Below the pieces are notes generated by a model, which saw only the letters and a program-made list of their open reading frames with translations, was not told where the DNA came from and made no database searches. A DNA stretch of 64,000 nt from Coptis chinensis (taxonomy: Eukaryota; Streptophyta; Magnoliopsida; Ranunculales; Ranunculaceae): assembly GCA_015680905.1 (NCBI GenBank), contig CM027378.1, positions 43,931,001 to 43,995,000 of the forward strand, in the 5' to 3' direction. The position numbers were made by a program, and so were the translations under genes. This document shows, piece by piece, positions 1-12,144 of the stretch. The first letter of the stretch is position 1. Every line of letters begins with the position of its first letter.

Positions 1-310
1 TAACACCTTAAGGATTATGTCTGAAAATTATCAGAATTTTCCGAAATTAAAAAAATATTTTTACCACAGTATTCGTCACTGTGATTCCGCAGTCTTAAGG
101 GGGCGCGGGTGCACTCTATGCAAGGCAAAAGGGAGGGCGGGCACACTCTTAGTTTTAAACAATGAATATCAAGTTTAAACAGTAATGAAAATGTGAGAAA
201 CAAGAATGAAAAATTAAAAAGGTGGGTGGGTAGATAATGGGAGATTTCCCCTTAGATTCAAGCAATTGAATTCTTGTCTTGAAAGAGTTTAATTTAGCAG
301 TGGCGCCATT
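1..310 (-). mobile_element. Athila-like element leader with primer-binding site (edge of element)
   Basis: Internal leader of an LTR element that runs off the left edge. Read on the minus strand, the LTR ends at 311, two bases follow, and a primer site begins TGGCGCC at about 308-302. This is the start of the tRNA-Asp-type primer site known from Athila/Tat elements. A GC-rich stretch near 95-150 (gcgcgggtgc, gggcgggcac) resembles GC-rich repeats in the leader of the related element ending at 27,222. No gag is visible in this part. It is a fossil fragment in this window. Confidence 0.65.
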
Positions 311-1718
311 TGATAATCATAAAAACAATACTAGATTTCTATAACTTATTCTTACGTTATCAATTATTTATTTCCTACTCTCACATATATATTTATGCAA
401 TATAAAAAGTACAGAATCATTATACTCTTAATTCTCTAAACTTAAACGAATTCAACTAATCAAACACAAGGAAACAGTTGTGAGAGCAATATTTATGGAT
501 GTGAATTTATACTATGAAACTAAATATATGAATTTAACTTATACTAATTTAACTAAACCAATTGAATATGACTTGAATAAAATATGGAGAAGATTAGGGA
601 GAGATTGAAATCTACTTCAATGGTTTCTAAACATGCTAGCATAGAGTTTGTTACGAAACCCTAATCTCTACGTTCAAACACAAGGTTCAAACAAAAATAT
701 TAGACCTTTAATGATTCCTAATCAATTATGGTATCTCTTGTCATAACTAATTAACATAAGAGAAAGTTTGTTTTCCATTCTCATGGTAAAACTCACCATT
801 CTCTAGTTTAGATTAAACTCTTCTTATTTCAAGTCAAGAAAAACTTAAACTTGAAGTTTTAACCAACAATTTTACACTACTATATCAAGTCTTCATCAAA
901 GCTTCATTCAAACCCCTCTAATGGAGGTTTAGCTATGATTCATTAGACTATCATGGAATAAAGAATAAGAAGAAGACATAATTAAAGGAATAGTTGTATT
1001 AAAATAACTTGAGTGTTTAATGGTGGCTAGGCTAATAACATAAAACCTAAATTATATTAAACTAAAGGGAAGAAGTAGGAGAGAAGATAATATTAAACCC
1101 TAATTAAACTAAACTAAGTGGGAGAGAGAGAGAGAGAATATAGTTTTGCCTTAATCCTCTTTATATAGAAAATGGTTAGGTTTAAAATTTCATGCATGAG
1201 CTTTAGAGCTGTGTTTTGGGCCACTAAATCAAACCCAAAACCTAATTACTTAAGTCCAAAAAGGGTTTCTCTGCTAGAATTTATTACAACACCCTTTTTA
1301 GCCACTTTTACTATTCTGATTGGATCAAGGCCTAGACCATTAGAAATCTCTTTCCGAGCTGGTCGTTTTGACATATAATAGGCCTAATTCCAAGGTTCGA
1401 GTCCAAAGATATGGCATATTGAAGTTCTGTTGACTTTTCTGTTCTTTTTCTACCCGCATTGACTTTGACTTTTCAGCTTTGACTAGGCTTTAAACAGACT
1501 CTTTCTCCTTGAAACTTGGGCTTTAATCATAGAACTTCTCTACCAAGCAATTTGGCTCTTTTCTCTTGCAAGAGTGACTTATTTCTTCACATAATTGATT
1601 CCAAGACCTGAAATACACAAAAACACGTAAACAGTACTAACTCTTATTTATTATAAACATAATTGGCCTAAATGTAATACTATTAAGGGGTCAAAACTGT
1701 AGTTTTGGGCTCTTATCA
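311..1718 (-). repeat. Athila-like LTR (5' LTR of minus-strand element)
   Basis: A 1,408-bp LTR with TGATAA...TTATCA ends. Its right 350 bp (about 1,340-1,718) closely resembles the matching part of the LTRs at 12,145-13,664 and 25,721-27,222, including the ending ttttgggctcttatca; the rest is much more diverged. It is therefore the same family but another subfamily. The primer site on its left shows that the element body lies to the left, outside the window. Its right flank starts aatat; the partner duplication cannot be seen. Confidence 0.75.
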
Positions 1719-4018
1719 AATATGAAGTGTGCAACCTTAAGCCTTAAATTCTTATTGTTCTTTGACTTTGATTATGTGGCTGATAAGAACTATGAATAAT
1801 TGATTCCAATCTTTAAAGATTTGGATACGTAGGCCGCTTTGAGCAAAAATGCATCTACTATATTATATATTAGTTTTTGTGATAAACGGTATGTGGAACT
1901 TGATTGTGCTCTTTCAAAGTGTTTCTCATCGATTGGGAGTATATTTTAATTCATGAGGCATTTAATTAATGTATTTCTCATAATTGAGAATTTTGATATA
2001 TATGGTTTATATATTCGATATTGAGGCGAGTTAAATGATTATTGTGTTGGAATCTTTAGTAATGATTCTATTGTTTAAGACAATGTTTATTTTATAATGA
2101 AATTATTATAGTAAATGAGAACTCTTGAGTGTTAAAATCCGGTGTAAAAATATTTGTGAAAATTTAATGTGTCGCCCACATCTTTAGATCTCTCCACGCT
2201 TCTTTGATAAAAAGAAATGAAATGAAATGTTTATGACTAATGATGTCATGTGAAAAGCTGCCTTAGAGAGGAACTAAGGCATTCACCTTGCGGATTGGCT
2301 ATATTCCTTGAGTGTATGGGAATGTAGGTCTGGGTATTCCTTGAATGTGGCGGGAATAACCTAAGATATTCATTGAATATGCCATGAATGACCTGTTAGT
2401 GTTATGATGGGTATTCTTTGAATGTGGCGGGAATGACTCAAGGTATTCATTAAATGTATCATGAATGACCTGTTAGTGTTATGATGGGTATTCTTTGAAT
2501 GTGGCGGGAATGACCCAATGTATTTATTTGAATGTGTCATGAATGACCTGTTAGTGTTATGATGGGTATTCCTTAAATGTGGCGGGAATGACTCAAGGTA
2601 TTCATTGAATGTGCCATGAATGATTTGTTAGTGTTATGATGGGTATTCCTTGAATATGGCGGGAATGACTCAAGGTATTCATTGAATGTGCCATGAATGA
2701 CCTGTTATACTTTTATGCCCAAAAGAGGCTTTGTTTATGTGTATGGAAAGCCCAGAGATGGCTGTGACTCACAAGTTACGAGTTTACAAGATTGAAATAT
2801 GTTTTCTGGAGGCAATATCCCCACTTGGGACATATGTATTGTAGTGGTACTCTGTGTAAGTGAGCCACACAGGTATGTGTGAAGTGCAAATTGTGGAGTA
2901 TGAACTAAAGGTTGGACTGTGTCTATTAATAAATGAGTCAACGAGATAATTAATAAGAAAAATAAAATATTTATTTTAAGTATGAGTGAGTTATTGCACA
3001 TGAATATTTATGTATTGTAATGTACATGATTTCTTATAATAAATGTATACATGGTTTGTGTGAGTTGATACTCACGGGGGATGAATGTACTCCCTGATTG
3101 TGATTCTCCTCATTCTCAGAAGTAGCGAGTGGTTTTTTAAGTAAAATATTGGCTTCATGTATGAGCGAGATGTTGGATATGATTGGTTGTGTATTATGAT
3201 ATGATCCATATGATTTCTTACGAAGGAATGTAAATGTGGTTAACGTGATATAATGGATATGGTGGTGTGACATAAATATTAATATTGGTGATATATTATG
3301 CCAAATTGTGCATTCTCATGGTTGTTGTAAGAGAAGTAGATGTATGAATTAAATATTTATGTTTGGGAAACCTAACTTTGTTTTGTAGGAGGGTAGGACT
3401 TATTAACATTTTATGTAGAGACGTTATTCTACTCTAACACTTAAGCTGTTATAGGTAAGATTTTAATTAAATTAATTTACTAGATATTGGGATTTAAATC
3501 TTACTTTGGAAGAAACTACATCCTGTTTTGAGAAAACGGAACTAACTTGTCTTCCAAGTTGAAATGATTGAATAGTATATTTATTTATTCGAAAGATATG
3601 AACGTATTGCTATTTTATATTTAGTCTTACTCATACCAGCAAATTCAATTTGCTAATCCATGTTTGCTTTGTTTTGCAATGTGGGTGTGTTCTTGGAAAC
3701 ATATATGGTAGAATGCAATGGATGACGACGCTTGATTTGGATTCGCTCTTACAGTCTTACTGGTTTAAGTTTTATGAAGTGTAAAGTTTTGATTTGAAAC
3801 AAATATAATAGAGTTGGTTGGTAATTCGTGAATTCATGAATGAAGAGTTGTTCTTTTGATCTAGTTTGATCTCAGATTTTAATGTCGTGTTTGATAATGG
3901 GTTATTAGGATTTCGTGTCATCCTGGGTTTTCAGATTATTGAATAGGATGACGATTGAAATAATTATATATTGGATAATTCTCTATTTTAAATTTTCTTG
4001 TGATTTGGGGTGTGACAA
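1719..4018. other. Gene-free repeat DNA, possible chromovirus-type LTR
   Basis: No coding region is recognised. The right edge, read on the minus strand, starts TTGTCACACCCCAAATC near 4,019. This is a common start for long LTRs of Del/Tekay-like Ty3/gypsy elements. Together with a motif like gatacgtaggc near 1,825, this suggests a long solo or truncated LTR into which the Athila element at 311-1718 was inserted. No opposite end with TG..CA and a target duplication was found, so this is an inference. Confidence 0.35.
2325..2710. repeat. 77-bp tandem repeat, about five copies
   Basis: The phrase gatgggtattc recurs at about 2,407, 2,483, 2,559 and 2,637, a spacing of 76-78 bp. Each unit alternates a 'gaatgtggcgggaatgac' half with a 'gaatgtgccatgaatgacc' half, so each unit is itself an imperfect duplication. 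No reading frame persists through it. Confidence 0.85.
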
Positions 4019-4726
4019 CATATGTTCTTGAGCCAAAATTACATATGTCCTTGAGCTGTAATCAAAAGTGAGAAGGGTGCAACTGAAATATTCAAAATTT
4101 AAAAAATTGTTCAATGTCCTTGAGCCAAAAATAAATTTAGGTAAAAGTAGTTAATCCATAATTATTGAGTGGCGACATTTTTTATTTCAAGTAATTGGGG
4201 CTGAGTTCCCAATTTCAAATAAGAAAATCACCCTAAGTCAACTTGAATTTTAATTTCACCCCAAGTCCAAAAAACCCGGGCTAACGTCATCAATGTAAAT
4301 TTAAATTTACATATGAAAATTAAATACATGTGTAAATACAAATGTACATAGGTAAAAATACTATGTAAATTTAAATTTAAAACTGTGTAAATTTAAATTT
4401 TCGCGATATAAATTGGGGTCCCCACCCCTTTTTGGCGAGGCCCGACCACTTATTATCATTTGATAAAACAGGAAATACACTGAAGGTTGTACTGCTAAGA
4501 AGGAGAAGATCGAGAAGAATAACCGAAGGAAAAACAAAGAGTTTTGGTCCATATGCAAGACAGTGGGATAAATTTCAAATCACCACTTAATACTATCAAA
4601 GAAACACCATTTCTAATGGTATTCATCTTTCTTGCCATTTCCAGATATGCGTAACTTTTCAGGAATTAACTTTTCTTCTAATCCCTCAACTGTCAAATTA
4701 ACTACCAAAGTGTTTAATTAAACTAC
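4019..4726. other. AT-rich intergenic DNA
   Basis: No gene was recognised. A cluster of short palindromes (gtaaatttaaatttac and relatives) lies at about 4,290-4,402. Short frames on either strand show no familiar domain. Confidence 0.5.
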
Positions 4727-4729
4727 TTA

Positions 4730-5224
4730 GAGCATTCCCAATGCAAGTCAATATTTTCGCCCTCTTATCACATCCACGTAGGCAGTTTTTCCCCCCTCTT
4801 ATCACCGTTTTGGTGAAAATCAAGGTGAAGCTGCCCAATGCAAAGGTGAATATTAACCTCGGACGGGATGTTAGATTCCGTCTGGACGTAAAAATCAAAA
4901 AAACGCTCCGGATGGAATGAAACATCCCGTCTAAAATTTTTAAAAAAAAAACCGAAAAAAAGTCGAAAAATCATGCAAGACGGAATGAAACATTCCGTCC
5001 GAAAAAAAAACCCCCATTTTTTTAAAAAATACACACGAGATGGAATCCAACATCCCGTCCGAAGTTCATAAGTTAACCACTATCTTGGTTGAAGGTTTCA
5101 CCCTGGAAATGACTTGGGAAAATAGTCACCATCTTTTTCACCTCTGCATTGGGCACTGGTTTTGCACCAAAATGAGGTGAAAATTTTCACATCCCCCTCT
5201 TTTTCACCTGCATTGGGAATGCTC
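4730..5224. mobile_element. PIF/Harbinger-like MITE (495 bp) with TTA duplication
   Basis: Terminal inverted repeats GAGCATTCCCAATGCA (4,730-4,745) and its complement (5,209-5,224) are flanked by TTA at 4,727-4,729 and 5,225-5,227. A 3-bp TTA duplication with a non-coding interior is the signature of Tourist-like MITEs moved by Harbinger transposases. The interior has four spaced, partly palindromic 'gacggaatgaaacatcccgtc' motifs and purine or A/T runs. No transposase is present. Family assignment rests on the TSD and TIR only. Confidence 0.8.
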
Positions 5225-5227
5225 TTA

Positions 5228-7000
5228 TGTGTTTGTTACTTTTGAGAACAACTACTTCGATATAATAATTTGAAAATATTGTCTAAAAATAGAGATCAGG
5301 AAACCATGTCAACTGTCTAAGCATAGATATTGTATTTTAAGCTTCTTAAATACTTTATATTTTATAATGAATAATTTATGTTCATGTTAATAACAAAATG
5401 TGATCTGATCAAGGTTCACTGTATATGTTCTTCCCACTTAGGCTCCATTTGTTTGGGACATTGGCACGTTTGATAGAATCTATCATGTTTGTGTTCGGGC
5501 TTGGGCTTCTACTGTGTGTCAGGTTAGTGGGTAGTGGACTTGGCCAATTCTCTAAAGTGTTTTTATTTGCTTCTCCACCACGTTTATGTGTTCTAATTAC
5601 AGTAGGATTCTAATACTGTATTAGAAACTAATCCGTCTAAATTACTATAAGAACAGGACTCACGTCCAAATCTATTCACTAAAGATTACAAACCCTAGCT
5701 TCTTATTTTCTTCTTCCTTATTAGGCGCGCAGAGAGAGTTTATCTGTCGTTCTAGAGAGAAGTCTATTTAGTGCAATTCAGTCTTCTGTTAACCATTGTA
5801 TCTTGTGAGGAAGACGCCACTATAGCCATTTTGCACCGTTGGAAGGGGCGAAATCTTTTCTTAAGAACAATGCCATGCACGCCTTGGTTGCTACTGTTCC
5901 TTTTGTCTTCAACTTCTTGTTGTTTCCCTACACTGATTCTAACACAAACTTCAATAGATTTATTTAAAAGAGAATTGCAAAGCGAAAGAGAAGAAAAGAA
6001 ATTCTACCCAAAACAATATAGAAAAAATGAAGGATTATAGAGAAAACAAAGAGAAAGATGATAGGGGTAAGATCCTAAGATTGTACTATAAGTTTAATAT
6101 TTGTTAAGAGGTGATGAGGTGAAGTACTTTTATATTAGTGGATGGCGAGGAAAGCGTTCGAGAAGGCGACCTGAAACGAATGGTCGATCTCTTATAGTTT
6201 ATGTAGTTTCCACTATACTAAAATGTTAGCTAACCCTTAAAAAATAGGAAGGAAACAGTGGGCTAAATTCAAAGTGGGTTGAATTAATATTTAATAGTGG
6301 GATTGATCGAATTATATTGGAGGCCCCTTGGGTTGCAGGGCCCTAAGTGGCAGCTTATTTCGCTATATAGTTGAGTCGGCCTTGGCTTTGACGTGTCCTC
6401 ATCCTTAAAAAGCTTGGATGTGTATCAAACTCTCTATCATTAATCCTAAGTGCTTCTTAACTTAACTAAGCTCTCTCTGGTATTACCTGCAGCTTCAAAT
6501 GTGCCCTTGTTTATGCAAACTCCCAAATGGCTTGCAACACGCAGCAAGTCGGATGCCTACGTTACGTTGTATCTAAAACTAGCTCAGAGTTAAGTATTGA
6601 ACATCTATTACTTCATCCAGAATTTTCTATAGAGCATGTTTAATTAGTAGTTATATACCCCAGGATACCCACCAAAAGCAAGCTAGAAGTAGAGAGAGAT
6701 CAAGAGTGACGTATAATTCCAGTTGTCATTTGCAAGGGTGATTTGACTAAGACTCAAATATTATGAACTACAGTGATTGAGTGTTAGTGTACAAATTATG
6801 AAGTATTTGCACAGCCGACCAGACATCTAGGATATATTGAAGATCTTTACATTGAGACGTGTCATTAGTTGTTGCGCATTGCGATTAACCGCTTACAGAT
6901 TTTGCTCTTAAAGTCTTAATTACAGCTTGATACATCAAATCTTGATCCATACATGAGTGCAAGACATCAGAACAGGTAGAACCAGTTATTGCCCAACCTA
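5228..7000. other. Gene-free interval, unidentified repeats
   Basis: No supported gene. The phrase ggctccatttgtttggg near 5,441 is a frequent MITE boundary motif in plants, but no matching inverted end was located. A stretch near 5,690-5,960 (agagagag followed by gaggaagacgcc) could be old LTR or UTR sequence. The frames here have no recognisable domain. Confidence 0.4.
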
Positions 7001-7837
7001 CACTACAACATAACAGTCTATTTGTAACAGATATACATCCGTTACAAAAAATATTAGTAACAGTTATCTTGCGTTGACATAAAAGCGTGATGAATATTAG
7101 TAACGCATATCTGTAACACTTATTATCCGTTACAAAATTTACTAACGATTATAAAGTGTCACTGAAATTAATTTCCATAACCGTTAGAATTTATTAGTAA
7201 CGGTTACCAAATTTGTTTGCGTCACTTTGATTTTCTGTTGCTAACGGTTCTGTATCCGTTACTAATGAATTTTCATTCTATAAAAAAAATTATGTTGCTA
7301 ACGGTTCTATATCCGTTACTAACGAATTTTCATTATATATAAAAAAAAATGGTTTCTCTGTCCCTTTTATATGTGGGCCGCCTATATTGGTGCACGTACC
7401 CGTACCTGCACCTTTTTTTACTCCATAATGTATCACTGATCACTTGGAACAATTGATAGTCAAACAACACTTCATTAAATAATTACAACTAATGTCTAGA
7501 ACTTCAGAGTTTCATATAAACAGCTTAAGAAAGTAAAACTTAAGTATAAATAAATCCGCACCACCTAAGTACAAGCTAAATAATTATCCGAGTAAGTAAT
7601 CATTATGCATCAGAATGAAGATCTCATCTTCTCCGACATAACTATTTTAAGTACAATTTTTACAACACCTTGCAAATTAACTATGATTCGATATCTCCAA
7701 AACATGTAGTCCTTCACTCTTCTATATGACTTCTTGATTATGCACTTGTAACTCATCAACATACGCTGAATGTCACCTTTCCCTACAAACAATAATTGAA
7801 AATAGTGTAAGCAAAGACCCTTGCAACCAAAGATAAC
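7001..7837 (+). mobile_element. CACTA (En/Spm-like) transposon terminus, truncated
   Basis: It starts CACTACAACATAACAG at 7,001, a CACTA-type terminal repeat. It continues with closely spaced subterminal repeats of the ccgttac / gtaacgg motif in both orientations (about 7,020-7,330), as is typical of CACTA subtermini. No transposase coding is recognised. The segment is cut at 7,838 by Athila element A and no matching right end was found, so it is a remnant. The first 330 bp are the convincing part; 7,340-7,837 is only presumed to belong. Confidence 0.6.
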
Positions 7838-9398
7838 TGATAAGTGCTCAAAAAGTGCAATTTAACCCTCAATTATACCTCTTGTTTAGCCATCTTAGTG
7901 GACTAATAGTGCTTGTAAGTCGTGTTTTATGATTCTACAGGTCAAAGAGAGAGTTTTGTAGAATATTAGAGAAAAAAGGGTAAAACGGAGCAATTCGGAG
8001 CATTAAGGATCACATGGGAAGCCCGTGGACAATCATGGAGAAGGCCAAGAAATCGGAGCTATTAAAGATGCGACTTGGACCTATTTTAAAGCCTATTTGG
8101 AAGCCCAAGACCAAAGGATTCGTTGCTTGGACCAAAGCCCGCAAAAGAGGATAGAAGGATAGAGCAGAAGAGACAAAATAGCCTTACGCGTCTGGGACGC
8201 ATGGATCGAGCGTCTAGACGCATTGATTGCGTTGGAGATGCATGAATAGTGTGTCTAGACGCATGGATCGACACTGTAGCCAATTTTTTTCTTAGTTTTG
8301 GAGACGAAGTTGGACTCTGAAAGAAGTCTATTTGTATTAGGAAACAAATGACGGTTTGGAATGCTTCTAGAGCTCATTGTAACCTCTATAAATAGAGGAC
8401 CTAAGTGCCTCTTGTAATTTGCCAATTCACTTATACTCTTGTCTCCAGAACTTGAGGCAGAGAGATATTAATAATAAAAGATCGGTTTTAACTAGCTGAG
8501 TCTTAATAAATTAGTCTTTCTAGTCTTATGTTCTTCGACTCTTCTTTTTCTCGTTCTTCGTGTTCTTCCTTCTTTATGGAAGGTTAATCTTCTCCTTCAA
8601 GGGAGAAGATAAAGCTGGTGCTTAGGGTTTGTTGATTCTTTTGGTTCATGGTGTTCTTCAATCAGGTTAGTTCTTTAAGTTTTTAGTTATTAGTTCCATT
8701 GCCCAGACCAGGGGATGGAAGTATAGATTAAGGTTTTTATTTATTGCAATTGAATATTTTCTAGTGACATGCTTTTATTTATTGCAATTGAATATAATGC
8801 TAGAATAGGGTTTTATTTATTGTAATTGAATATTATACTATTATTCTCTACTTTTCTTCTAGTTGTGTAGTGTTTTAGAGTAAGGGAAGTATTCCTTATG
8901 TTTGCCTTAGATGGTGATTCATTGAATAGCTGCCCAAGCTCACATAAAAGGAGAGAAGATACTAGTAACATGAACATAGGAAAAACCTTAAGTAGAGTTA
9001 TTTGTTAACGATGTTTCGTCCAAGAGGGCATCGACACTCGCTCGATTGCCTAATTGTAGTCTACTTGTGAGAACAACCATGAAGCAAAAGGTCATTGAAT
9101 CAAAAGTATTGGTGGATTCTAATCTCTTAAATTCCCTCTCTTACAAATTCTCAATAGTTTGGTTTTGTTTAGTTTAGCATTAGAATCTATAATATCTATA
9201 ATCATAGTTTTTAATCCCTCAAACCCCCTTTCCAGTCCTGTCCTTCACATAACATACACTTAAAAGTGGAACAATACCCTACTCATCCTTTACTTATTGA
9301 GGGATAATTATGTTTTGATATGTTTCTATTTTTTTCAACGACCATCATCTATCTACATCATCCATATACCATCTCACACACAAAAAGAGGCAAGGTCA
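7838..9398 (+). repeat. 5' LTR of Athila element A
   Basis: A 1,561-bp LTR starting TGATAAGTGCTC and ending GGTCA, followed by AA and the primer site. A TATAAATA box lies at 8,387-8,394 and is the likely LTR promoter. Near 8,185-8,275 the motif cgtctagacgc / gacgcatggatcg occurs several times as a local repeat. Confidence 0.75.
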
Positions 9399-9400
9399 AA

Positions 9401-9418
9401 TGGCGCCGCTACCATTTT
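9401..9418 (+). other. Primer-binding site of Athila element A
   Basis: TGGCGCCGCTACC follows the LTR end after two bases. It matches the start of the tRNA-Asp-type primer site known from Athila/Tat elements, with some mismatch further in. Confidence 0.7.
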
Positions 9419-9997
9419 AAGTTGTTTATATTTAACGTTTTCTTTCAAGATTAGAATTTTGGATCTTGAGGTAATTTTAGCCGCATCATCCATCCTTTTG
9501 AGAAAGAAAGAAGCTTGAAGGACATCTCGAAGACAAGATCTACCATCCAGGTTAGTCGAATCTTCATTCTTTTTATTTCATTCTTAGTATAGTTGCATCG
9601 TAGTTTAGTTTTATTGCTTTCTTAGTATAGTTGCATCGTAGTTTAGTTTTATTGCTTTCTAGTATAATTGCATTTAGGACCTTTTCAATAATTGAAGTTG
9701 TAAGCCAACACAGCGAAACATCAAACTCTAGTGTTTCTTGTCTGAATTTTGACAAACGGACTATCATCTGTGGGTCGTGGTAGTTAAGCAATCCAAGTGA
9801 TTCACCATAATCCTAGAAGAGACAGATTTAGACAACGGGCGAGATACTAGCTGCAAAGCCTAACCCAGTTGAAGGAAAGTAGTTTTGCATATTAGTATAA
9901 TTTAGAATAGTTGCATATTAGTTTAATTGCATTCAAGCATAGTAGGATAGTTTTTCATCATCTTCGCATAGCAAGAATACTAGACAAGATTGATACA

Positions 9998-11243
9998 ATG
10001 GCCACACGCAATGATGGAGGTGTTATGGACACCAATAATCCTGAAGCTATCCCACCCATACAAGCACAAAGAGAAGAAGAAGAAATGATTTCTATTCGCC
10101 AATCAATGGAGCCCACCCAGCAGTATTGCTTTTCTAGAGACAGAAGCTAACCAGTTTGAACTTAGAGCATCAGTAATCTCTATGCTTCCAAAGTTCAGTG
10201 GTTTAGACAATGTTCAGCCATATGTTCATATGAACGAATTTCTATCAGTCCGCAGAACTTTCAAGAACCAGAATATCAAAGATGAGAGTATCAAGTTGAT
10301 TCTTTTTCCGCTCTCACTCGAAGGCAAAGCCTCTGAATGGTTAACTGCACAGCCGATCAATTCAATAGATAACTGGGAGAAGTTGAGAACAAAGTTTATG
10401 AACAAGTTCTACCCACCCCAGAAGACAGATGCCATGCAGTAAGCCATCAACAATTTCAAAGGGAAGGTGACTGAAGAATATCATCAAAGCTGGGAGAAAT
10501 TGAATAATCTGCTAGTCTCATGTCCACATCATGGATACGACAAGAGCACACTAGCTCATTTTTTCTATCGAGGACTCTCGATGATGAACAAGCAGATGAT
10601 ACAGTCAATACACAAAGGCAAGTTTACATCAATAGATGGAGCAGAAGCTTACAACTTTCTCGAGAATTTAGCTGAAGAAACACAACAATGGACTACTAGC
10701 AACGAGGATGTCGCTAGTATGGAAGGGGAGCCAAAGCAATTTGGTTACCAAGCACATCAACAATCAGATCAAGAACTGAAGTCTACATTGGCCAGCCTGC
10801 CCACCAGCATTGAAACTTTGAGTAAGAAATTCAATCAGTTCTCCATGAATCCCTCCAAGATCAACAAGTCTCAAGTTAAATCTCTCCCAGTGATGCAAGC
10901 TAGCCGATACTGTGAAGTTTGTTCAGACACTTCCCATGCAACTCTAGAATGTCCTGGTTACTATCAACATGCATCAGTTGGAGAGTACAATGTGAACTCA
11001 TTTCAGAGGCCCAACCAAGGTGGTAATAACTTTCAAGGTAATTATTGGAGACAGAATGCTGGACCCCCAGATTCTGAAGATCAAAGTCATGTTCCACAGA
11101 CAAATCAAGCTTCACAGTTGGTCCCTCAACAACAATTATACTCTCAACAAAATTCCAATACAAGTGGAGAGTTAGTGCCTGATCATAGGAGAAATTATGC
11201 CGCACCTGCTAACCTGGAGAATGCAATTACTTTGCTATCATAG
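9998..11243 (+). pseudogene. Fossil gag region of Athila element A
   Basis: The region encodes a Ty3/gypsy Athila-type capsid. The recognisable core is a capsid segment with LILFPLSLEGKASEWL and a later KFMNKFYPP motif, followed by a C-terminal CEVCSDTSHATLEC zinc-knuckle-like motif. The start at 9,998 was chosen because it is the first ATG after the leader that is followed by gag-like sequence. It is broken by about one to three defects. The product would have packaged element RNA in the cytoplasm. Confidence 0.75.
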
Positions 11244-11330
11244 AAAAATCAAAAGTTTGAAAGTGTTCTAGAGCTTCTTGCACAGTCTCAACTCAATCTC
11301 CAGCAATCTCAGGCAAGTCAATGTTCTAGA

Positions 11331-12144
11331 ATGGAGTCTCTAGAGGCTAAGGTCGACCAACTCACCACTGCTTTGTCTGTAAAGACACAAGCCACTCAAC
11401 CTAGTTTATTGGAACCAATATTGAAGAGTGAAGATGTATGCCACATTAGGACAACTTTTAGTACTGATCACCTCCATGATCATGTCAGCTCAGTTACTAC
11501 TCTCAGATCAGGATTGAAAATAGACAACAAGGTTGACTTACCTTCTCATGATGATATTGCTACAGAGCAATCGGTCAAGATTTCAAATGAAGTTCAAAAG
11601 GAAGTGGGGGAAATCCTTTCCACTCCCATTTGTCAAGATGAACAAGACAAGATATGCAAGAATGCCAAAGAGAAAGAAGAGCAGACACATGCTGATGTGT
11701 TTGTACCGAAGGAACCTTTTCCTATGTTTTTAGCTCAAAGCAAAAAGGACAAGCAGTTTTTAGAGATAAAGGACGCATTTGAGAAAGATAACATCAATAT
11801 CCCCTTTCTCAAAGCGATCAAGCAGTTGCCATCATATGCCAAATTCTTGAATGATGCATGCAACATAAAGAGAAATACTCATGTTCCAAAGCAAGCGTTT
11901 TTAGCTAGACAAACAACATCTATTATCCATCAGCAAGCTCCAGTCAAGCTCAAAGATCCAGGAAGTCCTACAATATCATGCAAGATAGGAGAAAAATTCA
12001 CGGGTAATGCTCTTTTAGACCTTGGTGCTAGTGTTAATCTCTTGCCATATCATGTGTACCAAGCGTTGGGCCTGGAGAACCTAAAGCCTACAAAAGTCAA
12101 ATTGAAGTTAGCTGACCGTTCTACCAAGATTCCCAGAGGCATAG
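11331..12144 (+). pseudogene. Fossil protease region of Athila element A (5' portion)
   Basis: Carries an aspartic-protease-like region with LLDLGASVNLLPYHVYQALG and LADRSTKIPRG, typical of Athila/Tat elements. It is interrupted at 12,145 by element B. The homologous region of B (ORF around 22,900-23,050) has the same motif. Confidence 0.8.

Noticed and set aside
5771-6040. Plus-strand frame with a hydrophobic start, possible secreted peptide
   Set aside because: No homologous domain, no splice context, and it lies in repeat-like DNA; composition alone is not enough.
9401-9418. TGGCGCC-type sites as possible tRNA genes
   Set aside because: Only the complement of a tRNA 3' end is present next to LTRs; no cloverleaf or internal A and B boxes were seen. 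No tRNA gene was found in the window.
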